Source: an uncultured Bacteroidia bacterium
GTDB lineage: Bacteria > Bacteroidota > Bacteroidia > NS11-12g > UBA9320
Direction: 5' to 3'
Assembly (NCBI GenBank): GCA_943789165.1
Contig: CALSTB010000005.1
Span: forward strand, 465,001-529,000
DNA: 64,000 bases
Both the position numbers and the translations under genes were made by a program. The notes beneath the pieces were generated by a model. It worked only from the letters and a program-made list of their open reading frames with translations, had not been told where the DNA came from and ran no database searches. Numbering within the stretch: the first letter of the stretch is position 1; each line of letters opens with the position of its first letter. Positions 36,180-45,590 of this stretch are shown here, in pieces.

Positions 36180-37337
36180 ATGAAGTTTTTAAGAGATATA
36201 TTAGATAAAGTAAAGCCCAACTTCGAAAAGGATGGCAAGCTTCACTTTTTGCATTCGACGTTTGATGCAATTGAAACGTTCATGTTTGTGCCTAACCACA
36301 CAACCAAAAGAGGCGCACATATTAGAGATGGAATCGACTTAAAGCGTACAATGTTTATCGTGATAATCGCTTTGGTACCATGTTTACTATTCGGTATGTG
36401 GAACGTAGGTGCTTTGCATTACGCAGCCCAAAACATTGATTCAACATTGTTAGAGAATATGTTATATGGCGCAATGAAGGTGGTACCTATCATCGTTGTT
36501 TCCTACTTAACTGGTCTTGGTATTGAGTTCGCTTTCTGTCAAGTGAATGGACACCCTGTAAACGAAGGTTTCTTGGTGTCAGGTATGTTGATACCTTTAA
36601 TAGTGCCTGCTGACATTCCATTGTGGATGGTTATAGTTGCTACTGCCTTTGCAGTAATTATTGGGAAGGAAGTATTCGGTGGAACTGGAATGAACATCTT
36701 AAACCCTGCGCTTACAGCACGGGTTTTCTTATACATCGCCTATCCGGTTGAAATGGCTGGTGAGATTTGGGTGTCTGGAATTAAAGAAGGATTAGTGGAT
36801 GCAGCATCTGGAGCTACAGCTCTTGGTGTTTTAGGAGGAAAAGACCTAGAAGCAGCCAGTAACTATAGTGTGAATGTAATGGATGCCTTTATGGGATTCA
36901 TTCCTGGTAGTATTGGTGAAACCTCTGTGTTGATGTGTTTGATTGGTGCGGCTATCCTGATTGTTACAGGAATTGGCAGTTGGAGAATCATGCTTGCCAC
37001 CGTTATCGGTGCGTTAGGTATGGGACTTATTTTAAATGCAGTTGGTGGTAATCCTTATTATGACTTACCTGCTTACCAGCACTTGTTAATTGGTGGTTTT
37101 GCCTTTGGCGCTGTGTTTATGGCAACGGATCCTGTATCCGCTGCGCACACTACCACTGGTAAATGGATTTACGGAATTCTCATCGGAGTACTCACCGTGC
37201 TCATACGGGTGTTTAACCCAGCATATCCTGAAGGTATCATGTTCGCGATTTTATTTATGAACGTGATGGCTCCATTGGTAGATAATTATGTGGTAAAGGC
37301 TAACATTAAAAGAAGATTGAATCGTGTCAAAGCTTAA
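36180..37337 (+). CDS. nqrB: Na+-translocating NADH:quinone reductase subunit B
   Basis: Polytopic membrane subunit of the pump, holding a covalently bound FMN and riboflavin. The flavinylation site is in DAASGATALGVLGG, with the acceptor Thr at about residue 213; ApbE, encoded at the end of this cluster, performs this modification. Other signatures are HVNEGFLVSGMLIPLIVP-like text (HPVNEGFLVSGMLIPLIVPA), GTGMNILNPALTARVFLY and AFGAVFMATDPVSAAHT. It has 385 residues. It overlaps nqrC by 14 bp. Confidence 0.95.
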   Translation: MKFLRDILDKVKPNFEKDGKLHFLHSTFDAIETFMFVPNHTTKRGAHIRDGIDLKRTMFIVIIALVPCLLFGMWNVGALHYAAQNIDSTLLENMLYGAMKVVPIIVVSYLTGLGIEFAFCQVNGHPVNEGFLVSGMLIPLIVPADIPLWMVIVATAFAVIIGKEVFGGTGMNILNPALTARVFLYIAYPVEMAGEIWVSGIKEGLVDAASGATALGVLGGKDLEAASNYSVNVMDAFMGFIPGSIGETSVLMCLIGAAILIVTGIGSWRIMLATVIGALGMGLILNAVGGNPYYDLPAYQHLLIGGFAFGAVFMATDPVSAAHTTTGKWIYGILIGVLTVLIRVFNPAYPEGIMFAILFMNVMAPLVDNYVVKANIKRRLNRVKA

Positions 37338-38082
37338 TAAAAATTCAAGTGGATACATATTTGGATTCGCCTTATTGGTAATCTTGGTATGTGGAGTGCT
37401 TTTATCTGTTGTTTCTGGAGCGCTAGCTGAGAAACAATATGAAGAGCGCGAATTAGAACGTAAAAAGTTCATTTTAAAAGCAGCGCTTGGAGATAAAATG
37501 GATGAGGTTGAAAAACCTGATATCGCTGTGATGTACGACAAACGCGTTAAAGAGTCTGTTGTTAATTCAAAAGGGGAAGTTGTTGAAGGATTGGCTGCTA
37601 ACACAGTAAAACTTAAAAACGAATACAAGAAGTTAGAAAAAAATGGTTCACTTAAAGCAGGTGAATCTATCAATCTTCCTGTTTACGAGGTCATGAACGA
37701 AGACGGTTCAGCTGTGGATTTCTACGTAGTACCTACCTATGGTTTTGGACTGTGGGACAATATCTGGGGCTACGTGGCACTTCAAAAAGACTTAAATACC
37801 ATTAATGGAGTTGTCTTAGACCATAAAGGGGAAACTCCTGGTTTGGGTGCACGAATCACTGAAGACAAAATTCAGAAACGTTATAGTGCCGGCAAAAAAA
37901 TATTTGAAGGCGATAAGCTCGTTTCTGTAACCATGCAAAAAGGCGAGGGAAATGATTATTCTTCTGATCCACATGCGGTAGACGGTATGTCTGGAGCAAC
38001 CTTAACGGCAGATGGTGTGAACACCATGATGGCGAACTATATGAATTTGTATCTATCATTTATCAACGCTAAGAAAAGTTAA
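37324..38082 (+). CDS. nqrC: Na+-translocating NADH:quinone reductase subunit C
   Basis: Subunit with one N-terminal membrane helix (YIFGFALLVILVCGVLLSVV) and a periplasmic FMN-binding domain. The flavinylation motif is DGMSGATLTADGV, acceptor Thr at about residue 226. It also has GFGLWDNIWGYVAL and HKGETPGLGARI. GTG start, 252 residues, overlapping the end of nqrB by 14 bp and followed directly by nqrD. It is the second ApbE substrate in the cluster. Confidence 0.95.
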   Translation: MSKLNKNSSGYIFGFALLVILVCGVLLSVVSGALAEKQYEERELERKKFILKAALGDKMDEVEKPDIAVMYDKRVKESVVNSKGEVVEGLAANTVKLKNEYKKLEKNGSLKAGESINLPVYEVMNEDGSAVDFYVVPTYGFGLWDNIWGYVALQKDLNTINGVVLDHKGETPGLGARITEDKIQKRYSAGKKIFEGDKLVSVTMQKGEGNDYSSDPHAVDGMSGATLTADGVNTMMANYMNLYLSFINAKKS

Positions 38083-38083
38083 C

Positions 38084-38743
38084 ATGAGCACTGAAACACA
38101 AGCGGTAGAAGCAGAGGTTAAAGAGCGGGAGCCTTTATTCTCTAAGAAAAATAGAAAACTAATATCCAATCCGTTGGATGCAGATAACCCAATTACAGTT
38201 CAGGTATTGGGAGTATGTTCAGCACTTGCTGTAACAGTGAAACTGATACCAACACTATATATGTGTATCTCGGTTTTATTTGTATTGATCTTCTCAAACG
38301 TGGCTATTTCATTATTGAGAAATGTCATTCCCGGTAGAATTAGAATTATTGTACAACTATTAGTAGTTGCCTCATTAGTGGCCGTCGTTGATCAAGTACT
38401 ACAGGCATTTGCGTATGACGTATCGAAGCAATTATCGGTTTTTGTTGGATTGATTATCACAAACTGTATCATCATGGGTCGTTTGGAGGCTTTCGCATTA
38501 GCAAATAAGCCTGGACCAGCATTTCTTGATGCAGTTGGTAACGGTTTAGGATATGCAGTGATTTTGATTCCAGTGGCTTTCTTTAGAGAATTGTTTGGCA
38601 GTGGATCATTGTTCGGCTTTAATATTTTGGGTGAGAACTATCCTGGTAACGGGGTAATGATGAGTCCAGTAGGAGCCTGTATTGTATTAGGATTATTAAT
38701 CTGGTTCCAACGTTCCAGAAATGGTTATACTGAGGAAGCTTAA
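38084..38743 (+). CDS. nqrD: Na+-translocating NADH:quinone reductase subunit D
   Basis: Six-helix membrane subunit. Together with NqrE it holds an intramembrane iron centre between conserved cysteines. The cysteines are visible in LGVCSALAVT and IITNCIIMGRLEAFA. A soluble N-terminal stretch precedes the first helix. It also has KPGPAFLDAVGNGLGYAV and ELFGSGSLFGFNIL. It has 219 residues, one base after nqrC. Confidence 0.95.
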   Translation: MSTETQAVEAEVKEREPLFSKKNRKLISNPLDADNPITVQVLGVCSALAVTVKLIPTLYMCISVLFVLIFSNVAISLLRNVIPGRIRIIVQLLVVASLVAVVDQVLQAFAYDVSKQLSVFVGLIITNCIIMGRLEAFALANKPGPAFLDAVGNGLGYAVILIPVAFFRELFGSGSLFGFNILGENYPGNGVMMSPVGACIVLGLLIWFQRSRNGYTEEA

Positions 38744-38753
38744 TTAAAGAATC

Positions 38754-39413
38754 ATGGGAATAGTAGAAAATTACTTAAACATTGGAATCAAGTCGATTTT
38801 TGTCGACAACATGATTTTTGCCTACTTCCTAGGTATGTGTTCGTACCTAGCGGTATCAAAGAAAATTGGTACGGCAGTAGGACTTGGAATGGCGGTAACG
38901 TTTGTATTGTTAATCACAGTTCCTTTAAACTGGTTGGCATACAACTTTATCATTAAAGAAGGCGCACTTACGTGGTTGAACAACCTTGGGGTTTCAACAA
39001 ACTTTGCGGACTTCTCAACTGTTAATTTAGAAGTATTAAAGTTCATTATATTCATTGCTGTTGTGGCAGCATTTGTTCAATTGACCGAGATGGTTGTTGA
39101 GAAGGCTTCTCCTGCGTTATACAACGCTTTGGGTATCTTCTTGCCTCTTATTGCGGTAAACTGTTCTATCCTTGGGGCTGCGCTGTTTTTACCAGGTAAG
39201 GAATTTGCCTTTGGAGAAAGCGTTGTTTACGGACTTGGTTCCGGAATTGGTTGGTTCTTAGCCGTAGTTGCACTTGCTGCAATTCGTGAGAAACTTAGCT
39301 ATTCTAATGTTCCAAGAGGACTACGTGGCTTAGGCATAACGTTTATTACGGTTGGATTAATGGCCTTTGCATTTTTGAGTTTTATTGGATTTAAACTTCC
39401 ATTTGGAGAATAA
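38754..39413 (+). CDS. nqrE: Na+-translocating NADH:quinone reductase subunit E
   Basis: Six-helix membrane subunit, inverted-topology partner of NqrD. Iron-ligand cysteines are in [14 protein letters not shown] and [15 protein letters not shown]. It also has [20 protein letters not shown] and [20 protein letters not shown] near the C-terminus. It has 219 residues, 10 bp after nqrD and 5 bp before nqrF. NqrD and NqrE being of equal length reflects their ancient duplication. Confidence 0.95.
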   Translation: MGIVENYLNIGIKSIFVDNMIFAYFLGMCSYLAVSKKIGTAVGLGMAVTFVLLITVPLNWLAYNFIIKEGALTWLNNLGVSTNFADFSTVNLEVLKFIIFIAVVAAFVQLTEMVVEKASPALYNALGIFLPLIAVNCSILGAALFLPGKEFAFGESVVYGLGSGIGWFLAVVALAAIREKLSYSNVPRGLRGLGITFITVGLMAFAFLSFIGFKLPFGE

Positions 39414-39418
39414 GAATT

Positions 39419-40744
39419 ATGGTATTATTAGAAATAAACGGTGCTATTATTATTACCTCGGCGATTGCCTTAGCAGCAATCATCCTGCTTTTGGTACTGA
39501 TGCTTCAAGTAGCAGCCAAAAGACTGGTAAATCAAGGTGATGTAAAACTGACGATTAATGGTGAAAAAACGATTGAGGTTGCGGCGGGAACTACATTGCT
39601 AAACACGCTGTCAGATCAATCTATATTTCTACCGTCTGCTTGCGGTGGTGGTGGTACATGTGCTATGTGTACTTGTCAAGTGTTTGAAGGTGGTGGAGAC
39701 ATCCTACCAACAGAGACTGGCCATATCAAGCGAAAAGAACAGAAAGAGAATTGGAGATTGGCGTGCCAAGTCAAGGTAAAGAACGACATGAAAATCGGGA
39801 TACCTGAGGAAATCTTTGGTATCAAGAAGTGGGAGTGTGAAGTTGTCAAGAATTACAACGTTGCTTCTTTCATTAAGGAATTTGTCGTGAAGCTTCCAGA
39901 GGGAGAAACACTTGATTTTGAAGCAGGTGGATACATTCAAATCGACGTACCAAAAATTACGGTTGATTTTAAAGACATGGACATCACTGCGCACCCAGAA
40001 TTGGTTGCCGACGGTCGTGATCCAATGGATTTCAAATCGGAGTGGGATAAGTTTGGATTATGGGATTTAAAAATGGTGAATGACGAGCCAATTTTTAGAG
40101 CTTACTCAATGGCCAACCACCCAGCTGAAGGAAATATCGTGATGTTGAATATTCGTATTGCAACACCACCTTGGGACCGTAAGAACAACAAGTGGATGGA
40201 TGTGAATCCAGGCATTTGCTCCTCATACGTTTTCGGTTGTAAACCAGGTGATAAAGTAACAATTTCAGGTCCTTACGGGGAATTCTTTATTAAAGACACA
40301 GGTTCGGAAATGTTGTACATCGGTGGTGGAGCTGGAATGGCACCAATGCGTTCGCATTTGTTTCATTTGTTCCATACCCTTAAGACAGGTAGAAAGGTGA
40401 CGTATTGGTACGGTGGACGTTCCAAGCGTGAGTTGTTTTACTTAGATCACTTTAAGAGAATCGAAAAAGACTTCCCGAACTTTAAGTTCTACATAGTACT
40501 ATCGGAACCTGCAGAAGCTGATAACTGGAAAGTGAAAGCTGACATGGATGATGAAAGTGGTGATGGATTTACTGGCTTTGTACATCAAGCGGTAATTGAT
40601 CAATATTTAACCAAACATGAGGCACCAGAAGACATAGAATTTTACTTCTGCGGACCTCCATTGATGAACCAAGCGGTTTTGAAAATGGTAGATGATTGGG
40701 GTGTTCCTCCTGAGAATGTAGCATTTGATGATTTCGGAGGCTAA
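39419..40744 (+). CDS. nqrF: Na+-translocating NADH:quinone reductase subunit F
   Basis: NADH-oxidising entry subunit. It has an N-terminal membrane helix, a 2Fe-2S ferredoxin domain with [16 protein letters not shown], a flavin-binding domain with [10 protein letters not shown], and an NAD-binding domain with [17 protein letters not shown] and [11 protein letters not shown]. An insertion with [14 protein letters not shown] between domains is typical of NqrF. It has 441 residues. A terminator hairpin begins 28 bp past its stop. Confidence 0.96.
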   Translation: MVLLEINGAIIITSAIALAAIILLLVLMLQVAAKRLVNQGDVKLTINGEKTIEVAAGTTLLNTLSDQSIFLPSACGGGGTCAMCTCQVFEGGGDILPTETGHIKRKEQKENWRLACQVKVKNDMKIGIPEEIFGIKKWECEVVKNYNVASFIKEFVVKLPEGETLDFEAGGYIQIDVPKITVDFKDMDITAHPELVADGRDPMDFKSEWDKFGLWDLKMVNDEPIFRAYSMANHPAEGNIVMLNIRIATPPWDRKNNKWMDVNPGICSSYVFGCKPGDKVTISGPYGEFFIKDTGSEMLYIGGGAGMAPMRSHLFHLFHTLKTGRKVTYWYGGRSKRELFYLDHFKRIEKDFPNFKFYIVLSEPAEADNWKVKADMDDESGDGFTGFVHQAVIDQYLTKHEAPEDIEFYFCGPPLMNQAVLKMVDDWGVPPENVAFDDFGG

Positions 40745-40748
40745 ACCT

Positions 40749-41765
40749 ATGATTTTAAATACATTGAATATTAAAAAAGGCAGACTTATCTGCCTTTTTT
40801 TTGTCCTATTTTTTTTGGGATGTGGGCCAAAGTCAAAGGAAGTTACTCAAGAATATAAGCTAGTTGGAAACGCGTTAGGTACGACGTACCATATAACGTA
40901 TTTAGGAAATCAAATAGGTGATTTGCAGGGTCTGATAGATTCTGTAATTGGGGAGTTTAATTACGGGGTATCAACGTACGATGGGAATTCATTTATTTCA
41001 CATTACAATGGGAACAAACCACTTCATGTGGATGATTTACAACCAGGATACCAATACTTTGATAAAATGATTTCATTGTCGCTACCAATTGTGGAAGCGA
41101 CTTATGGAGCCTTTGATCCAAGTGCTGCTAGATTATTTGGTGTTTATGATGCAGCCAAGCGAGAAAAACGTTTCATGGATTCTGCAGTGGTGGTTGAAGC
41201 ATTGTCGAATAAAGGCTTGGAATCAGTGCAGTTTGATAGTGACGGTAACATGCAGAACCCGAGACTTAAACAAATGAATTTTAACGCAATCGCCAAAGGG
41301 TATTTTGTAGACTTATTGGCTGCAATACTTGAAGATCATGATGTTGTCCATTACATGGTAGAAGTAGGAGGGGAAGTACATTGTAAGGGCAACAACAGCT
41401 CTGGAACAGCATGGAATATTGGAATTAATAGACCTGAGCCAGGGGCAATGCCAACGGATTATTTTGAGGTGATTTCACTTAGTGACCAGTCCATGGCAAC
41501 ATCAGGAAACTACCAAAACTATTATGTGGTCAACGATTCCGTCATTGGCCATACATTAGATCCAAGATCTGGAAAGCCTGTCATTTCTGACCTAAAAAGC
41601 GCAACCATCATCCATTCAGAATGTGCCATTGCCGACGCTTATGCAACGGCATGTATGGTTTTAGGCTTAGAGGAGTCCATCAAAATGATTGAAGCGGACT
41701 CTTCACTTTCCGCTTTTTTCATTTACGAAAAAGACCAGAAACTTATCGGCAAACACGTTAAGTGA
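40749..41765 (+). CDS. apbE: FAD:protein FMN transferase (ApbE)
   Basis: Covalently attaches FMN from FAD to Thr in NqrB and NqrC. A lipoprotein signal (ICLFFVLFFLGC) anchors it outside the inner membrane. Family motifs are VGNALGTTYHITY, GAFDPSAARLFGVY, NFNAIAKGYFVDLLA, YMVEVGGEVHCKG, SMATSGNYQNYYVV and HTLDPRSGKPV, so all flavin/Mg sites look intact. I start at ATG 40749, five bases after the nqrF stop. Its first codons coincide with an intrinsic terminator. Convergent with the T9SS cargo gene, six bases apart. Confidence 0.93.
   Translation: MILNTLNIKKGRLICLFFVLFFLGCGPKSKEVTQEYKLVGNALGTTYHITYLGNQIGDLQGLIDSVIGEFNYGVSTYDGNSFISHYNGNKPLHVDDLQPGYQYFDKMISLSLPIVEATYGAFDPSAARLFGVYDAAKREKRFMDSAVVVEALSNKGLESVQFDSDGNMQNPRLKQMNFNAIAKGYFVDLLAAILEDHDVVHYMVEVGGEVHCKGNNSSGTAWNIGINRPEPGAMPTDYFEVISLSDQSMATSGNYQNYYVVNDSVIGHTLDPRSGKPVISDLKSATIIHSECAIADAYATACMVLGLEESIKMIEADSSLSAFFIYEKDQKLIGKHVK
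40773..40802 (+). terminator. Intrinsic terminator inside the apbE signal-peptide codons
   Basis: ggcaga / tctgcc stem (40779-40794, loop ctta) preceded by six A and followed by eight T (40795-40802). It is a textbook terminator after nqrF but lies in codons 9-18 of apbE. It should reduce read-through from nqr into apbE unless translation of apbE opens the hairpin. Confidence 0.8.
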
Positions 41766-41771
41766 TGCCAA

Positions 41772-44700
41772 TTACTGAATGATGATTTTTTGGGTTGATT
41801 CAACGTCCTCACCTAAAACCTTAATAAAATAGATTCCAGCTGGTACTTGTAAATCAATGGAAGTGCTGTTGTTAATGTCATTGACTTCGTATACCACCTT
41901 CCCCAAATAATCCATCACTTTAATAGAACTGTATTTTTCTGCATCTTCCACTTGAACAGTAATCTGTCCGTTAGACGGGTTCGGCCATATAGTGATGTTT
42001 TGATTGTGTAGATCATCCACACTGGCGTTTCGGTTTACTTTACACGTCTTCGTAACTTGGTTGCCAATGCAGCCTTCTGGACTTGTTTCAATTAACTTGA
42101 TGATCCCCGTGGTTGGACGTGTATTCCATTTTACACGTATTTCTTTAGTGCCCTGACCAGTTAAGATAGTCGCATTCGTAACACTCCAATCAAACGTGTT
42201 CTTGTTCGAAGAGCTCGTTGTGGCCGTAAATGTTTCTTCGTCATTGTCGCTGGTGTTAGGACCATAAATCGAAGAAGTTACTGGAACATTAGAAACCAAC
42301 ACGCTGGTGTTAGCCGTGTCAGCACAAATACCTCCTTCAGTTGCAATCATTTGAATTTTGAAAGTACCAGGGTTGGTGTATTTTTTAGTTGGACTCGCTG
42401 CAGTCTGCGTGGTATTGTCGCCGAAATTCCAGGCGTAGGTAAGATTGTCTCCTGTACTAGTGTTAGTGAAAACGTAATTGTTACTATTCAAGCATTGTGT
42501 ATCCTGGTTAACAGAAAATACGGCTGTTGGAATACCATACACTTGTACGCTTTGTGATGAAGTACTTTGACATTTCTCGTCATTGGTAACCACTAAACGA
42601 ACAGTATGGCTTCCTGACGACTCGAGTTTGGTAGCATACGTCTGATTTGTTGACATCAAGCTATCATCTAAGTACCAATTGTACTTCACTGATTTGGTGT
42701 CGAACAAGCTCACAATAGACGCCTGAGGGTAAATTGAATCACCAGCACACTTGTCGTTTAACAAAGCCATGCTCGCTGTCAAACAGGATGCGTTCATGTA
42801 CCACAATTCTCGGCCATGAATCCCATCGTTCGCAGTAAAATATAAATAGCCATTAGACATGGTCAAGGTTTGAGGGTGTGAACCGTCTGCACCAGTAAGG
42901 ATGTCATTCACAAGGTCAGCCGAACTTCCATTACTTGACCATAACTCAATGCCTGAAGAATCAGTCCTGGCCGTAAAGAATAATTTATCGGATGATTGAG
43001 CAAACTCTATAGTGTAATTAGATGTATGCGTTGTATCTACAAATGACCGTATTGATTTGGTACCGTTTGCCGTACCGTCAGTCGACCACAAAGTTTCAAT
43101 GCTATTAGAATCTGTAGTTGTGAAGAACAGTAGACCTAAATCCGCATGGTAATTTAAGTTCGAAGGATTGCTAGATCCACTACCTGGATTGATGTCTTTT
43201 AATAAGGTTGTTCCTGTGTCAGTTCCATTGGTACGCCATAATTCCGCTCCATTGGTTCCGTCATTAGCCACAAAAAACACAACACCGTTTCCTTCAGTCA
43301 TATAACTTGGACTACTAGAACCACTTCCTGTCACGATGTCTTTTAACAAAACTGTTCCAGAAGATGTGCCATCACTTAAATACAATTCGCGACCATTTTT
43401 AGGCGTGGTAGCAGAAAAGAATATCAAGCTATCCTTAAATGAACAAAGGAAACTTGGACGAGAATCATAATAATCTGAATAGATGTCTTTCACCAATTTG
43501 CTCAAAACGCCGTCAGTCACATACAATTCAATGCCTTCGGTATAATTGTCAGCTGTAAAAAACACACGATCACCCACAACGGTTAAGTTGGCTGCACTGG
43601 CTCCAAATCCATTTGGTTGAATAGAGGAAGTAACAACTCGGGTAGATTTAGTCGTCTCGTCGTATACCCAAATATTGTCCAAAAGCGTCTGCTTTAACGT
43701 ATAGAAGAACTTCCCATTGGTTCGTCTAAAACTCCCAACATAGTTTTTCTTTCCATTGTCTAAGACTTCTGTGATTTCTTTGGTTTTGAAATCATAATAA
43801 TTGATTTCCATGTCGAAAGAACCTGGTAGAATAGAGTAGTATACACCGTTTGGAGTCGACATCAATTCACGGGGTTGACCACGTGTTGTTCCGTTATAAT
43901 CGATGATGTTTTTAATTTGTTTAGTACTTAGATCAAAAGACCAAAGTTCATCTGCTGTATCTGAATTGCTCGCATTAAAGAATACACCGTCAGGGGTTGA
44001 AGCAATAGAAGCGATGACATTGTCTGGTGTATTGTTCAACACATCCCAATATAGTTTTGTGCCGCTGCTAGTTCCATCTGAAACAGACACCTCACGGCCA
44101 TTAACGCCATCGTCTGCTGTAAAATAAAGTAGATTGTTATGGGCAAAAAAGTGATTAGGTGTACTCGAGGTAGATCCTGGATAAATGTCTTTCACTCGTT
44201 TGGTTGAAACACCGTTACCTCTTGAATACAACTCAAAATCACGATAGTTCCCGTTACTATGGGCAGAGAACAATAGGATATTGTTTAAAGCCGTAATGTG
44301 GTTGATGAATGCATCCGTCTGAATGGGATACATATCAGTTGTTAAACGTGTTCCAGATGCAGTTCCATCCGTATAGTATAATTCTTTGCCTTTATCATAA
44401 TCAGCCACGAAATAGATGAGGCCGTTTAAGTGTGTAATTTGCTCAGGACTAGAGGAATAAGTGCCTGGGTCAAGGTCAACAATCATATAGGTGCCGCTTT
44501 TCGAACCATTTGTTCTACAAAGCTCGATTCCTTTACCCGTTTGGTTGCCACCAAAATACAAAACCGAATCCCAAATGGCCACGTTTTCAAAGCTATAAAA
44601 TGGATCTCCATTGACGTCTTCTAAAACGACAAAACTTGTATCCGAGCCATTGGTTTTAAACACATTGTTTTTACCGTCACTTGGATTCTTGGCTGTGAAG

Positions 44701-45404
44701 TACAATTCATTGTTAAACGAATTGATGTAGTTAATAGATGAAGTTGCAGTACCGGTAGCGAAATCCTTCACCAAAACAGTTCCTGATGTAGTTCCATCCG
44801 ACTTCCAAAGTTCTTTTCCGTGAGTTGAATCATCAGCCACAAAATATAACATACCGTTATGCGCAGTCATTTTATCAATCGTACTGTGCTTGGTACCTGC
44901 ATATATGTCCTTAACCAATTTGATGTTACCAGCAGTTCCGTCGGTCGCATACAATTCACGTCCTGTAGAATCAGACTCAAATTCCATGAAAATGGCTTTG
45001 TCAGTTGGAAGAATCTTACTGATTTTACCTGTCAAGATTTCGGTTGTGTTTTTTGCGGTTCCATCTGTTTTCCAAAGCGTTACCGATGATTTTGAAGACA
45101 TGAAGTACGTGGCAGATTTGTATTCAAAAAATGTTACCGAATTCTTATTAAAGTTGTGCGACTGACTATTGATTCCTAAATCGTGAATTGTAGAGTCCTT
45201 GATATTAATAGCATATAAAACCGTTTGGCTGGATCCATTTAGTCCAGAAACATACATGAAATCACCACTTATGTGATGAATTACGGCATCTCCAGTTCTG
45301 TTTGCATCCATCATATCCTCGATTAACACGGGATTATAAGTTTGACCGAAAGAACAAAGAGCTATGAAAAGTCCTAAAGCGCTGGTAAAGAAATGTTTAT
45401 ACAT
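41772..45404 (-). CDS. T9SS-secreted repeat protein with ELWxTDGT repeats, PKD domain and sorting signal
   Basis: Large (1210 residues) secreted or surface protein. After a signal peptide (FTSALGLFIALCSFGQ) come about fourteen repeats of roughly 45-60 residues. Typical members read GKELWKSDGTTSGTVLVKDF and GRELYLSDGTSSGTVLLKDI, with NGLLYFVADD-like links; these are known as ELWxxDGT repeats and probably form propeller-like blades. From about residue 880 there are Ig-like parts and a PKD domain (YAWNFGDNTTQT, residues about 1010-1030). The last 75 residues (ITIWPNPSNGQITVQVEDAE, GIYFIKV) are a type A T9SS sorting domain. Ligand or adhesion role unknown. Confidence 0.88.
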   Translation of the reverse strand: MYKHFFTSALGLFIALCSFGQTYNPVLIEDMMDANRTGDAVIHHISGDFMYVSGLNGSSQTVLYAINIKDSTIHDLGINSQSHNFNKNSVTFFEYKSATYFMSSKSSVTLWKTDGTAKNTTEILTGKISKILPTDKAIFMEFESDSTGRELYATDGTAGNIKLVKDIYAGTKHSTIDKMTAHNGMLYFVADDSTHGKELWKSDGTTSGTVLVKDFATGTATSSINYINSFNNELYFTAKNPSDGKNNVFKTNGSDTSFVVLEDVNGDPFYSFENVAIWDSVLYFGGNQTGKGIELCRTNGSKSGTYMIVDLDPGTYSSSPEQITHLNGLIYFVADYDKGKELYYTDGTASGTRLTTDMYPIQTDAFINHITALNNILLFSAHSNGNYRDFELYSRGNGVSTKRVKDIYPGSTSSTPNHFFAHNNLLYFTADDGVNGREVSVSDGTSSGTKLYWDVLNNTPDNVIASIASTPDGVFFNASNSDTADELWSFDLSTKQIKNIIDYNGTTRGQPRELMSTPNGVYYSILPGSFDMEINYYDFKTKEITEVLDNGKKNYVGSFRRTNGKFFYTLKQTLLDNIWVYDETTKSTRVVTSSIQPNGFGASAANLTVVGDRVFFTADNYTEGIELYVTDGVLSKLVKDIYSDYYDSRPSFLCSFKDSLIFFSATTPKNGRELYLSDGTSSGTVLLKDIVTGSGSSSPSYMTEGNGVVFFVANDGTNGAELWRTNGTDTGTTLLKDINPGSGSSNPSNLNYHADLGLLFFTTTDSNSIETLWSTDGTANGTKSIRSFVDTTHTSNYTIEFAQSSDKLFFTARTDSSGIELWSSNGSSADLVNDILTGADGSHPQTLTMSNGYLYFTANDGIHGRELWYMNASCLTASMALLNDKCAGDSIYPQASIVSLFDTKSVKYNWYLDDSLMSTNQTYATKLESSGSHTVRLVVTNDEKCQSTSSQSVQVYGIPTAVFSVNQDTQCLNSNNYVFTNTSTGDNLTYAWNFGDNTTQTAASPTKKYTNPGTFKIQMIATEGGICADTANTSVLVSNVPVTSSIYGPNTSDNDEETFTATTSSSNKNTFDWSVTNATILTGQGTKEIRVKWNTRPTTGIIKLIETSPEGCIGNQVTKTCKVNRNASVDDLHNQNITIWPNPSNGQITVQVEDAEKYSSIKVMDYLGKVVYEVNDINNSTSIDLQVPAGIYFIKVLGEDVESTQKIIIQ

Positions 45405-45590
45405 TTTTTAAATAGTTTGGTGCGAATTTAAGTTTTCAAGAATCCTAATACGATTTCTTATGTCTTATTCGATAAACGACAGAGAGGTTTATGACAACCG
45501 TTATAAAATCAATGATTGTTGGTTCAGAAACCAGTCGTGGTATTTGAAGTTTATACACCTTAGAACTAAATTGCCGCCGAATATTATAAG

